DNA from: Pokkaliibacter sp046614695
GTDB taxonomy: Bacteria > Pseudomonadota > Gammaproteobacteria > Pseudomonadales > Balneatricaceae
Direction of reading: 5' to 3'
Assembly: GCF_046614695.1 (NCBI RefSeq)
Contig: NZ_JBKKHQ010000004.1
Span: 1-54,116, forward strand
DNA: 54,116 bases
The notes under the pieces are model-generated. The model worked only from the letters and a program-made list of their open reading frames with translations. It had not been told where the DNA came from and made no database searches. Both the position numbers and the translations under genes were made by a program. Shown here piece by piece: positions 1 through 7,874 of this stretch. The first letter of the stretch is position 1. Each line of letters begins with the position of its first letter.

Positions 1-88
1 ATCTCACAAGATTGTTTTTCTCTTTTCCCTTTATTTAGTCTTCCCTGTTGATTAGCCTTTAAGCGAATTTCGTCTAAGGACTAACAGC

Positions 89-1129
89 ATGTTAAATGTG
101 GGAATCGTTGGCACGGGAATGTCCGCAAAGGTATTCCATATCCCCCTACTCTCTTCGAATCCTCTCTTCAGCATTCACAGCCAGTTTGGACGAAGTCTAA
201 ACCAAGCCGACTCTTCACCATGGAAGCTATATAGTGATTTTGAAGCCTTTCTGGCAGACCCGACTCTTGAGCTAGTCGTTATTACCACACCCAATACACT
301 TCATGCGTCTATGGCTATCCAGGCACTGAATGCCGGCAAACATGTTCTGGTCGAAAAGCCTTTTTGCCTGAGTGATACCGAGGCTGATAACATTTTTGCC
401 GCCGCAAAAAACGCTAATAAAACGGTCTGCGCCTTTCAGAACCGCCGATTCGATAACGACTTCCTGACGTTACAAAAACTCATTAAAGAAGGAAGCCTTG
501 GTGATCTCTCGATGATTGAGAGCCGTTTTGATCGTTTTCGGCCTGAGACTCAGCAACGCTGGCGCGAGGAAGACCAACCGGGCGCGGGCTACTGGTGGGA
601 TCTGGGTCCACACCTGGCCGATCAATCCCTACAGCTTTTCGGTAAGCCAACAGCCATAACAGCAGACCTTCGGTCGATTCGCCCAGATTCTAAAGCGTGC
701 GACTACTTTCAAGTCACCCTCCACTATCCCAACCAACTGAGCGTGCGTCTGGGTGCAACTTGCCACAACGCAGAAAGCCCCACTCTTCGTTATCGGGCTG
801 AAGGCTCTAAAGGGAGTTTTGTTAAGTATGGTTTGGACCCACAAGAAGACAGGCTAAAAGCTGACGGAATCTTCCTGAATGGAGATACGGGCATAGAGGA
901 CTCCGCCCATTGGGGAACACTATTTACGAGCGAAGGAAAGTCGCTGGATATCCCAACCCTGGAAGGGAGTTACCAGCATTTTTATAAGAAGCTTCACGAT
1001 GCCATCAAGAGCAACGCAGCTCTCCCCGTCTCTGAAACAGAAATCCGTGACGCGCTACACCTTATTCTTCTAGCAGAAAAAAGCAGCCGGGAGCGCAAAA
1101 CTCTCGACTGGAACGATTCAGCTTACTGA
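89..1129 (+). CDS. ydgJ: Gfo/Idh/MocA-family oxidoreductase, YdgJ type
   Basis: A 346-residue NAD(P)-dependent oxidoreductase of the Gfo/Idh/MocA family, soluble; the physiological substrate is not known. The N-terminus has the Rossmann loop GIVGTGMSAKVFH (residues 5-17), followed by the EKP motif (VEKPF, about residue 89) and the family-typical block NRRFDNDFLTL. The second half is the alpha/beta substrate domain, with the conserved stretch KYGLDPQEDRLK. Length and these motifs match E. coli YdgJ as I remember it. The ATG follows AAGGA at 76-80 with an 8-base spacer. The stop overlaps the convergent hpt stop by seven bases. Family is certain, substrate is not. Confidence 0.9.
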   Translation: MLNVGIVGTGMSAKVFHIPLLSSNPLFSIHSQFGRSLNQADSSPWKLYSDFEAFLADPTLELVVITTPNTLHASMAIQALNAGKHVLVEKPFCLSDTEADNIFAAAKNANKTVCAFQNRRFDNDFLTLQKLIKEGSLGDLSMIESRFDRFRPETQQRWREEDQPGAGYWWDLGPHLADQSLQLFGKPTAITADLRSIRPDSKACDYFQVTLHYPNQLSVRLGATCHNAESPTLRYRAEGSKGSFVKYGLDPQEDRLKADGIFLNGDTGIEDSAHWGTLFTSEGKSLDIPTLEGSYQHFYKKLHDAIKSNAALPVSETEIRDALHLILLAEKSSRERKTLDWNDSAY

Positions 1130-1479
1130 TCAGCTAACCAGTCTCTGATGGAGTCACAACTGGGCTCCACAAGTTTGGGCAGTCGCTTATACGCAATTTG
1201 AGCGGCTGCCAACTGCCCTACCCGCGCACTGTTCTCCATTTGCTTTGCCAGACGAGACAGCGCAGAGGCACCAACAGCAGCCGAGCTGCCTTTAAGATCA
1301 TGGGCAATATGAACAACCTGATCCTGATTATTTTCGCTCAATGCAGAACCAAGGCGAGTTACCTTGCCCTCTAACTCAGCAAGATAGCCTTCCACATAAC
1401 GCTTCATGGTATCGCCAGAAGTATCTTCAGCCAGTTCGATCAATACATTAGGCTCGAACAACACGACTTCTTCTTTCAC
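1123..1479 (-). CDS. Free-standing Hpt phosphotransfer protein
   Basis: A 118-residue single-domain histidine phosphotransfer protein. The Hpt signature HIAHDLKGSSAAVGA is present, with the predicted phosphorylated His at residue 60 and the supporting K63-G64-S-S. Such proteins shuttle phosphate between a hybrid kinase receiver and a final response regulator. Start is GTG at 1479, preceded by GGAG. No hybrid kinase is adjacent. The window also encodes an RssB-like regulator (26.5 kb) and CheV (35 kb), but nothing ties this Hpt to either. The 3' end overlaps the convergent oxidoreductase gene. Confidence 0.88.
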   Translation of the reverse strand: MKEEVVLFEPNVLIELAEDTSGDTMKRYVEGYLAELEGKVTRLGSALSENNQDQVVHIAHDLKGSSAAVGASALSRLAKQMENSARVGQLAAAQIAYKRLPKLVEPSCDSIRDWLADQ

Positions 1480-1865
1480 AACCTACTCCGTTGTTAGCAA
1501 GGTCATCTATAAGACTACGCGATCACCTCATCAGAAAAAGATTGAAAACGTGAGCTTTGCTGTCGAAAACCCACCAAATCCAACCTTCTGGTTGCTTTCC
1601 TTATTAACGAAAGCAAATATCAATAGTCATTAATGACACGCCAGATCATAAAGTATTTCTTCGACTAAGGGATACCCTTAAATCTCATCGTCGGCGATCA
1701 GGTAGATTTAGCAGAAAAGGTTACCTACTGTTACTACCTAATAAGGAATCTTTTAGGTAGTCTTGAACCATCGGTCAAAATATAGCGAAAGCTTTACCAG
1801 CCGATCCGTCAGAGAAGTAAAGTGTCCCATCACAGGTTTCTGTGAACTTGATCAAGGGGATCAGT
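1480..1865. promoter_or_regulatory. Divergent intergenic region with repeated TACCTA/TAGGTA half-sites
   Basis: This 386-base region separates the hpt gene (minus) from the next plus-strand gene. Four related half-sites cluster in 60 bases: AGGTAG at 1700-1705, TACCTA at 1722-1727, TACCTA at 1735-1740 and TAGGTA at 1754-1759. The last two form the inverted repeat CTACCTAA (1734-1741) / TTAGGTAG (1753-1760). This looks like an operator array, but no known regulator is recognised. A 75-codon open frame at 1406-1633 has no Shine-Dalgarno and is not called. Confidence 0.3.
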
Positions 1866-2831
1866 ATGACAGGCAATTTATCCGGCAAGCCCAAGGCACC
1901 CATTACTGTTGTCATCGAGGACAGCGTTCAGGATGTTGAATTGCTACGCCAGCGACTGAAAACCCTTTCTGAACAATCCGTTCAACCTTCTCAGTGCTTC
2001 TTACTGGTTCCTGCAAGCTATAAGACCCTAGCACAGCAACAGGCAGAAAGTTGCCAGGTAAATGTTGGTGTTATCGAATGGCGCTCACGCTCTGGCGTTG
2101 TTGAGCGCAATGCGTTAATTCACCGCAGCACTGAGTGTTGGATAACGTTCTGGCAAGAAGGTTATAGCTGGCACTCTCATACTCTCGAAGCATTACTTCC
2201 CGCGCAAAATTCCGATGCATCCATGGTAATTAGTAATGTAGAGCTTACAGACACCCAAAGCGCTGTAACGTTGTTTGAGACCTGGCCAGGCTTCAAAAAG
2301 TTTTTTAAACACTCTCCATGGAAACCCATTCCCTTGACAGAGAGTGCATTTCAGCAACTACTCAGCGAGCCGGTAATGACAAGCTCGTCGATGCTACTGA
2401 ATGTAGAAACCCTAAAACGCGTAAAAGGCTTTGATGCTTTACTGCCGCTCGAAGCTCAATTTTGGGATGCAGCCCTTAAAATTGCTCTTCAAAGTAAAGT
2501 ACTTGCCACACCCTATCCTTGGGTCAAAACCACAGCGAATGCGCCCCAATCCAGCCTACATTTTATTCTGGCTTGTGAGTCAATCTTCGAGCGCTACTCA
2601 ATTCAGGTAAAACACCTGCCTGGACTCGGGCGCAGGCGCCTGGTCGCACGCGTTCATCAAGCGTACAGCTTTATGAACCTACAACTAAAGAAACCGGGAG
2701 CAGCGTTCACACGGCTTATCAAAGCTACAGCCAATCTCCCAGAGGCTGCTACATGGAGCGCCTGGTCTCACTGGCTGAGTAATCTATGCTCCGTGAATAA
2801 TGGTATTAGTAGCCAACAGACTCCGGCCTGA
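1866..2831 (+). CDS. Orphan protein resembling a degenerate GT2-type glycosyltransferase
   Basis: A 321-residue cytoplasmic protein. The start is set at ATG 1866, which follows AAGGGGA closely; a GTG eight codons upstream lacks a Shine-Dalgarno. The N-terminal half follows the GT-A plan: a first strand ITVVIED, a two-helix segment, then VVERNALIHRSTECWITF, which sits where GT2 enzymes have the ARN...G.YI.FLDxDD block. Here the DxD position reads WQEGYSW, so the metal-binding acidic motif is absent. A later FWDAALKIAL segment fits the GT2 ED/QxxRW region loosely. Family placement is inference from pattern. No sugar or envelope cluster surrounds it, and a terminator follows directly. Confidence 0.6.
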   Translation: MTGNLSGKPKAPITVVIEDSVQDVELLRQRLKTLSEQSVQPSQCFLLVPASYKTLAQQQAESCQVNVGVIEWRSRSGVVERNALIHRSTECWITFWQEGYSWHSHTLEALLPAQNSDASMVISNVELTDTQSAVTLFETWPGFKKFFKHSPWKPIPLTESAFQQLLSEPVMTSSSMLLNVETLKRVKGFDALLPLEAQFWDAALKIALQSKVLATPYPWVKTTANAPQSSLHFILACESIFERYSIQVKHLPGLGRRRLVARVHQAYSFMNLQLKKPGAAFTRLIKATANLPEAATWSAWSHWLSNLCSVNNGISSQQTPA

Positions 2832-2854
2832 TGTCTGATTGAGATAGCCGCAAA

Positions 2855-2883
2855 TAAAAAAGCTCCCTTAGGAGCTTTTTTAT
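2855..2883. terminator. Bidirectional intrinsic terminator
   Basis: The stem AAAAAAGCTCC / GGAGCTTTTTT has a four-base CTTA loop and T-runs on both strands. It lies between the convergent GT2-like gene and the ABC importer operon and can serve both. Confidence 0.85.
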
Positions 2884-2909
2884 TTAGAGGGCAATTTGAT
2901 ACTTAGTCG

Positions 2910-3881
2910 CTAACGCTCTTTGACATAGGGAACACCTATGGCTTTTGGCGCCACCGCTTTACCGATAAACCCGGCCAGCAGAATGACCGTCAGCAGATAC
3001 GGCAAGGCTTCAATAAACTGCACTGGCACAACGCCAATGCCGGGCAACTCGACTCCTTGAAGCCGAACCGCAACCGCATCCAAAAATCCGAAGAGCAAGC
3101 AGGCCAGCATCACTGGGACAGGGCGCCATTTACCGAAAATGAGAGCGGCAAGCGCCATATAGCCCTGTCCCGCGGTCATGTCTCGAACAAACTGCGCATT
3201 CTGGGCAGACGAAATGTAGGCCCCGGCAATGCCACAAAGCATTCCATTGATCACTAGTGCCTGATAACGCAGACCCATCACAGAGATACCTGCGGTATCA
3301 ACAGCCTTGGGGTTTTCCCCCACAGCACGTAGACGTAGTCCAAATCGAGTGCGATAAACCACCCACCAGACCACAGGCACCATCAAAAAGGCAAAATACA
3401 CCAGAATGTTATGACCACTTAGCAGCTCATAATAAATTTCGCCCAGCACTGGAACACTCTTTAAAGCTTCAGCCCCCGGCAGCAAAATATCTTCAAACCG
3501 ACCACTAGCAGGCAAATTCGGCGTCTGACCTCCCTGATGAAACCAGGCCAGCCCAAGCACAATCGACAAGCCTGCTACCAGAATATTGATTGCCACAGCG
3601 CTGACCACCTGATTACCCCTATGCGTGATACAGGCGTAACCGTGCAGTAAGGCCAATGCCGTAGAAACACCCATCGCAGCCAGACAACCCAGCCATACAT
3701 TACCCGTCACATAAGAAACAGACGCTGCAATAAATGCCCCCGCTAACATTTTCCCTTCAAGGCTGATATCGACAACACCCGAACGCTCGGCGAACAGGCC
3801 CGCTAACGCTGCTAAAATCAAGGGAGTTGAAACACGTACAGTGGCATCAAGAGTCAGAATAAAAATCGTGAAGTAATCCAT
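2910..3881 (-). CDS. ABC importer permease, BMP/nucleoside type (second permease)
   Basis: A 323-residue inner-membrane permease of the BPD_transp_2 family, with about eight to ten hydrophobic segments. The motif GLFAERSGVVDISLEGKM near residue 28 is characteristic of the YufQ/NupQ-type subunit of BMP-family importers. It forms a heterodimeric channel with the permease encoded just upstream (9-base gap). It is the last gene of a four-gene minus-strand operon encoding binding protein, ATPase, permease and permease. Substrates of the family are usually nucleosides; the exact ligand here is inferred. Confidence 0.92.
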   Translation of the reverse strand: MDYFTIFILTLDATVRVSTPLILAALAGLFAERSGVVDISLEGKMLAGAFIAASVSYVTGNVWLGCLAAMGVSTALALLHGYACITHRGNQVVSAVAINILVAGLSIVLGLAWFHQGGQTPNLPASGRFEDILLPGAEALKSVPVLGEIYYELLSGHNILVYFAFLMVPVVWWVVYRTRFGLRLRAVGENPKAVDTAGISVMGLRYQALVINGMLCGIAGAYISSAQNAQFVRDMTAGQGYMALAALIFGKWRPVPVMLACLLFGFLDAVAVRLQGVELPGIGVVPVQFIEALPYLLTVILLAGFIGKAVAPKAIGVPYVKER

Positions 3882-3890
3882 CCTCTCCTC

Positions 3891-4991
3891 CTACACCGCA
3901 CTGCAAGCAAATAGACGCATCAGTACTGGTCGGTACATAAACTCCAGCGCGCCACAGAAAAGAATAATCAGCCCTTGAATCATCACGACCATATCGCGGG
4001 TGATGTTGGGCATATCGAAGGCAAGTTCAGCACCACCCTGATAAAGCGCACCAAACAGCAAACTAGCCAGCAGTATCCCGACAGGATGGTTACGCCCCAT
4101 GAGTGATACGGCAATGCCGACAAAACCATATCCGGCACTGAAGTCCAGAAGCAGACGATGCTGAACACCCAAAATTTCATTCACACCGACCATGCCGGCC
4201 AAGGCTCCGGAAAGCATCATCACCCAAATAATAATGGCCGCTGGCTTGATACCTGCGTAGACCGCAGCTGTGGAGTTGCTGCCAACAGTTCGCAGTTCAT
4301 ACCCCCATCGAGTTCGCCAGATGAGAAACCAGACTCCAACTCCCGCCAGCAAGGCGAGGATAAAAGAAAAGTTGAGAGGAGACTCATCAAAGCTGATACC
4401 GATGGCACCCAGCATTTGATGTATGAAGGGAAGACCAACACCCTCGGCAAAATCACGACTGGATGTCGCCATCTGGCCTGGAACATTCAGCACATGCGCC
4501 AGCAGGTACACCATCAGCGACGAGGCCAGAAAATTGAACATGATGGTAGTAATAACGACATGACTGCCGCGCTTAGCCTGCAGATAACCGGGGATAAAGG
4601 CCCACGCCGCGCCAAAGAGTGCACTAGCCAGCACAGCCAGTGGCAACAAGACATAGGGTGGCAAGTAGGCATCCAGGGCAAGGCATGCCAGACCGGCTCC
4701 CAAACCGCCAATATAAGCCTGACCTTCACCACCGATATTGAACAAACCCGCATGAAAGGCTACCGCCACCGCTAACCCTGTAAAGATAAAGTTAGTGGTG
4801 TAATACAGGGTATATCCAATACCTTCCTGATAACCAAAGGCGCCATAGAGCATCAACTTTGCTGCTTCTATGGGATTCTCGCCAATCGCGAGAAAGACCA
4901 GCGCGGTTACCGCAAACGCTGACAAAATATTTAACACAGGTAATAACAGCGTATTCACCCATGCAGGCAACTGCCCCGCAGGCTGACTCAT
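3891..4991 (-). CDS. ABC importer permease, BMP/nucleoside type (first permease)
   Basis: A 366-residue polytopic membrane protein of the YufP/NupP type. Visible family features include FHAGLFNIGGEGQAYIGGLG near residue 80 and the cytoplasmic loop TRWGYELRTVGSN. Its ATG overlaps the ATPase stop by four bases (4988-4991), so translation is probably coupled. It pairs with the following 323-residue permease to form the membrane channel. Confidence 0.93.
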   Translation of the reverse strand: MSQPAGQLPAWVNTLLLPVLNILSAFAVTALVFLAIGENPIEAAKLMLYGAFGYQEGIGYTLYYTTNFIFTGLAVAVAFHAGLFNIGGEGQAYIGGLGAGLACLALDAYLPPYVLLPLAVLASALFGAAWAFIPGYLQAKRGSHVVITTIMFNFLASSLMVYLLAHVLNVPGQMATSSRDFAEGVGLPFIHQMLGAIGISFDESPLNFSFILALLAGVGVWFLIWRTRWGYELRTVGSNSTAAVYAGIKPAAIIIWVMMLSGALAGMVGVNEILGVQHRLLLDFSAGYGFVGIAVSLMGRNHPVGILLASLLFGALYQGGAELAFDMPNITRDMVVMIQGLIILFCGALEFMYRPVLMRLFACSAV

Positions 4992-6559
4992 GACTTCACC
5001 TCAGACTCTGCACCCATCATTAGCCCCAGCGTTCTCTCATCAGCCTCACTTCCCGAGACTTCACCGGTCACACGGCCACCACACATCACTAAAATCCGGT
5101 CACTCAGAGACATGATTTCGTCCAACTCTACTGACACGAGCAAAATGGCTTTGCCGGCATCCCTCATCGCCACAATTCGCTGATGAATAAACTCGATAGC
5201 GCCGATATCAACACCGCGAGTCGGCTGACCAATCAGTAACACCTCAGGGTCGTGCTCCATCTCTCGCGCCAGTACGATTTTCTGCTGATTACCGCCGGAA
5301 AAGTTGGAGGATTTAAGATGCGGGTCGCGAGGCCGAATATCATAAGCCTCCGCCTTACTTTGATAGGAAGAGAGAATCGCCGCCTGATTCATCAATAACC
5401 GGCCGTTAAACTCAGGATAGTGATGATGACCCAGTATGGCTGACTCCTGAGCAGTAAAGTCGGTTACCACCCCCATCCGATGACGATCCTCTGGTACATG
5501 CGCCATTCCCAGGTCGCGTAGCTGACGGGGGTCAAGGGTGCTTTCAGCCGAATACTGCTTGCCAGCCAAGGTTACCGAACCGCCATTTAATGGTGTGATT
5601 CCTGACAACGCCTCCAGCAATTCACTCTGACCATTACCAGACACACCGGCGATACCGACAATCTCACCCGCGCGAAGAGCAAAACTTACCTGCTTGACTC
5701 TCTCGACTCCCTGACTGTCAGTCACGGTTAGCTTATCGGCTTGTAATAGCACCTTACCGGGATTAGCCGGCTGCTTCTCAACTCGAAGCAGGACTTTACG
5801 CCCCACCATCAACTCAGCGAGCTCTTCTTTCGAGGTTTCCTGCGTCTTACGATGAGCAACCAGCTCTCCCCCGCGCATCACAGCAACCTGCGTGGTGGCA
5901 TCCATAATCTCACGCAGCTTGTGCGTAATCAGAATAATGGTGACGCCCTGATCGCGCAGTGCATAAAGGATACGAAAGAGCTCATCTGTTTCCTGAGGTG
6001 TAAGAACACCCGTCGGCTCATCGAGAATTAGAATTTTGGCGCCACGATATAAGGCTTTGAGAATTTCCACGCGCTGTTGATGGCCAACCGACAATTCACC
6101 AACGACGGCATCCGGATCGACCTGGAGTCGATACTCGCGGCTAAGGCGCTGAAGCTCCTGACGAACTTTGGCTTGCCCATGCTTGAGTAGCGGGCCACCT
6201 TCAGCCCCCAGCATGACGTTTTCCACCACTGTGAAGTTATCTACCAGCATGAAGTGCTGATGCACCATACCAATGCCGTGGCTGATCGCATCTTGTGAAC
6301 TTCGAATATCAACACGCTTGCCATCAACCCTGATCTCGCCCTCATCCGCTTCGTAAAAGCCATAAATGATGCTCATCAGCGTCGATTTTCCAGCGCCATT
6401 CTCACCGACGATACCCTGAATGCTGCCTTGAGCTACCTGCAGCGAAATATCCTTGTTAGCCTGGACAGCACCAAAACGCTTACTGATACCAGAGAGTTCC
6501 AGCGCTAATGGAGAAACCGGCTCGTGGGAGCCGGTTGTTAAAGGTTTGGTTTCACTCAT
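4988..6559 (-). CDS. ABC importer ATPase with tandem NBDs, BMP/nucleoside type
   Basis: A 523-residue ATPase with two fused nucleotide-binding domains. NBD1 has Walker A GENGAGKST (residues 52-60), signature LSVGHQQRVEI and Walker B LILDEPTG. NBD2 has signature FSGGNQQK, but its Walker B reads LLIGQPTRGVDIG: the Asp and catalytic Glu are replaced by Gly and Gln, and no clean P-loop is seen. An inactive second site of this kind is usual in BMP-type ATPases, so NBD1 probably drives transport. The gene sits between the binding-protein and permease genes. Confidence 0.95.
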   Translation of the reverse strand: MSETKPLTTGSHEPVSPLALELSGISKRFGAVQANKDISLQVAQGSIQGIVGENGAGKSTLMSIIYGFYEADEGEIRVDGKRVDIRSSQDAISHGIGMVHQHFMLVDNFTVVENVMLGAEGGPLLKHGQAKVRQELQRLSREYRLQVDPDAVVGELSVGHQQRVEILKALYRGAKILILDEPTGVLTPQETDELFRILYALRDQGVTIILITHKLREIMDATTQVAVMRGGELVAHRKTQETSKEELAELMVGRKVLLRVEKQPANPGKVLLQADKLTVTDSQGVERVKQVSFALRAGEIVGIAGVSGNGQSELLEALSGITPLNGGSVTLAGKQYSAESTLDPRQLRDLGMAHVPEDRHRMGVVTDFTAQESAILGHHHYPEFNGRLLMNQAAILSSYQSKAEAYDIRPRDPHLKSSNFSGGNQQKIVLAREMEHDPEVLLIGQPTRGVDIGAIEFIHQRIVAMRDAGKAILLVSVELDEIMSLSDRILVMCGGRVTGEVSGSEADERTLGLMMGAESEVKS

Positions 6560-6567
6560 AGAGACTT

Positions 6568-7557
6568 TTACTGGCAGGAGTTATCAGACATGTAGTCATG
6601 CACGTTGATTTTGCCATCGACAATATCCTTCTGGATCTCATCCATTTTGGCCTTCATATCCGCAGTCACCAGATCTTTGTTGTACTGGTCATACGCCCAG
6701 GATACGCCATTATCAGCAAGACCCAGCACCTTAACGCCCGGTTTCCAGGTACCGTCCTGAACATCTTTAATAGTGTTATAGGCAGCAACGTCCACACTTT
6801 TCACCATTGAAGTCAGCATGGTACCCGGGTGCAGATAGTTTTGGTTGGAGTCTACACCGATCGCGTACTTACCCTCATCCGCAGCAGCCTGGTAAACCCC
6901 GACACCGGTACCGCCTGCTGCGGCAAACACCACATCGGCACCCCGGTCAAACTGGCTTTTCGCCAACTCACCACCTTTGCCTGGATTATTCCAGGCAGCC
7001 GGGGTTGAACCTGTCATGTTGGCAAAGACTTCGACCTTCGGGTTGATGTATTTGGCCCCCTGCTCATAACCACATTCAAATTTGCGAATCAGACCAATAT
7101 CCATACCGCCGATGAAACCCACCTTGCCGGTCTGGCTTTTCATTGCGGCAAGAGCGCCCACCAGGAAGGAGCCTTCATGCTCTTTAAATACGATGGACTC
7201 AACATTCGGCTTGTCGACGACCATATCGATAATCGCGAAATGGGTTTCAGGAAACTCATCTGCCACTTTGGCCAGTGCGTTTGCCTGATTAAAGCCAACA
7301 GCAATGACCGGATTGTAACCACGCTTGGCCATTCGCTTGAGCCCCTGCTCGATCTGGGAATCGTTCGAGGGTTCAAACTCAACAACATCCTGGCCGGACT
7401 CTTTAGCGAACTTCGCCACCCCATGAGACACGCCTTCGTTAAAAGACTTATCGAATTTGCCGCCCATGTCATATACCACGGCAGGTTTAACCTCTGCAGC
7501 GGAGGCGCCAGCAGAAAAAGTCAAAGCAATAGCAGCAGCCAATAGCGTGCGTTTCAT
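6568..7557 (-). CDS. BMP-family (PnrA-like) periplasmic substrate-binding protein
   Basis: A 329-residue exported binding protein. The first 20 or so residues form a Sec signal peptide ending ASA, cut by signal peptidase I (no lipobox Cys). The mature part opens with KPAVVYDMGGKFDKSFNEG, the BMP-domain start, and contains GFIGGMDIGLIRKFECGYEQG, a hallmark of purine-nucleoside-binding BMP proteins. It is the first gene of the importer operon. The ATG follows AAAGGTGAG. Ligand is most likely a nucleoside, by family. The 258 bases upstream are shared with the divergent HD-GYP gene and contain no recognisable riboswitch. Confidence 0.93.
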   Translation of the reverse strand: MKRTLLAAAIALTFSAGASAAEVKPAVVYDMGGKFDKSFNEGVSHGVAKFAKESGQDVVEFEPSNDSQIEQGLKRMAKRGYNPVIAVGFNQANALAKVADEFPETHFAIIDMVVDKPNVESIVFKEHEGSFLVGALAAMKSQTGKVGFIGGMDIGLIRKFECGYEQGAKYINPKVEVFANMTGSTPAAWNNPGKGGELAKSQFDRGADVVFAAAGGTGVGVYQAAADEGKYAIGVDSNQNYLHPGTMLTSMVKSVDVAAYNTIKDVQDGTWKPGVKVLGLADNGVSWAYDQYNKDLVTADMKAKMDEIQKDIVDGKINVHDYMSDNSCQ

Positions 7558-7874
7558 ATCTCACCTTTGGGGAAATGTGGCTTGTAAGACGAAGGTTACA
7601 GCCTTAGCAACTGAACCGCGTCCACCTTTAGTCATTAAATGCCATACTAATCAAACTGTTCTGTCGAAGTCTAAAAAAACCGACACCTTGGTTAAAAAAA
7701 TTACCACTTTGTGAACAATTGGAAAGCCTAGTCAGGAATCCAAATCTCCTCCACTGTAGTGAATACAGCAAAGCCTCATAAATGCTGCATCTGCGCAGAC
7801 GAGGAGTATTCACAAATGCAAAAAAGTGTTAAAAATTCCCATGACCTGCCGCCACGACACGGTCGCAATCCTTT

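Noticed and set aside
1406..1633. A 75-codon plus-strand open frame overlapping hpt
   Set aside because: It is antisense to the hpt start, has no ribosome-binding site and no recognisable motif.
4158..4775. A long (205-codon) plus-strand open frame inside the BMP permease gene
   Set aside because: The opposite strand encodes a clear membrane permease with family motifs in an intact operon; this is an antisense shadow.
4988..6559. Missing Walker B acids in the second domain of the BMP importer ATPase
   Set aside because: It looks striking, but replacement of Asp/Glu in the second site (QPTRG) is usual in this ATPase family, so it is not a defect.
7754..7768. CTGTAGTGAATACAG as a possible LexA box upstream of the HD-GYP gene
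   Set aside because: The spacing between CTGT and ACAG is seven bases, while gammaproteobacterial LexA boxes need eight. It remains an unassigned inverted repeat.
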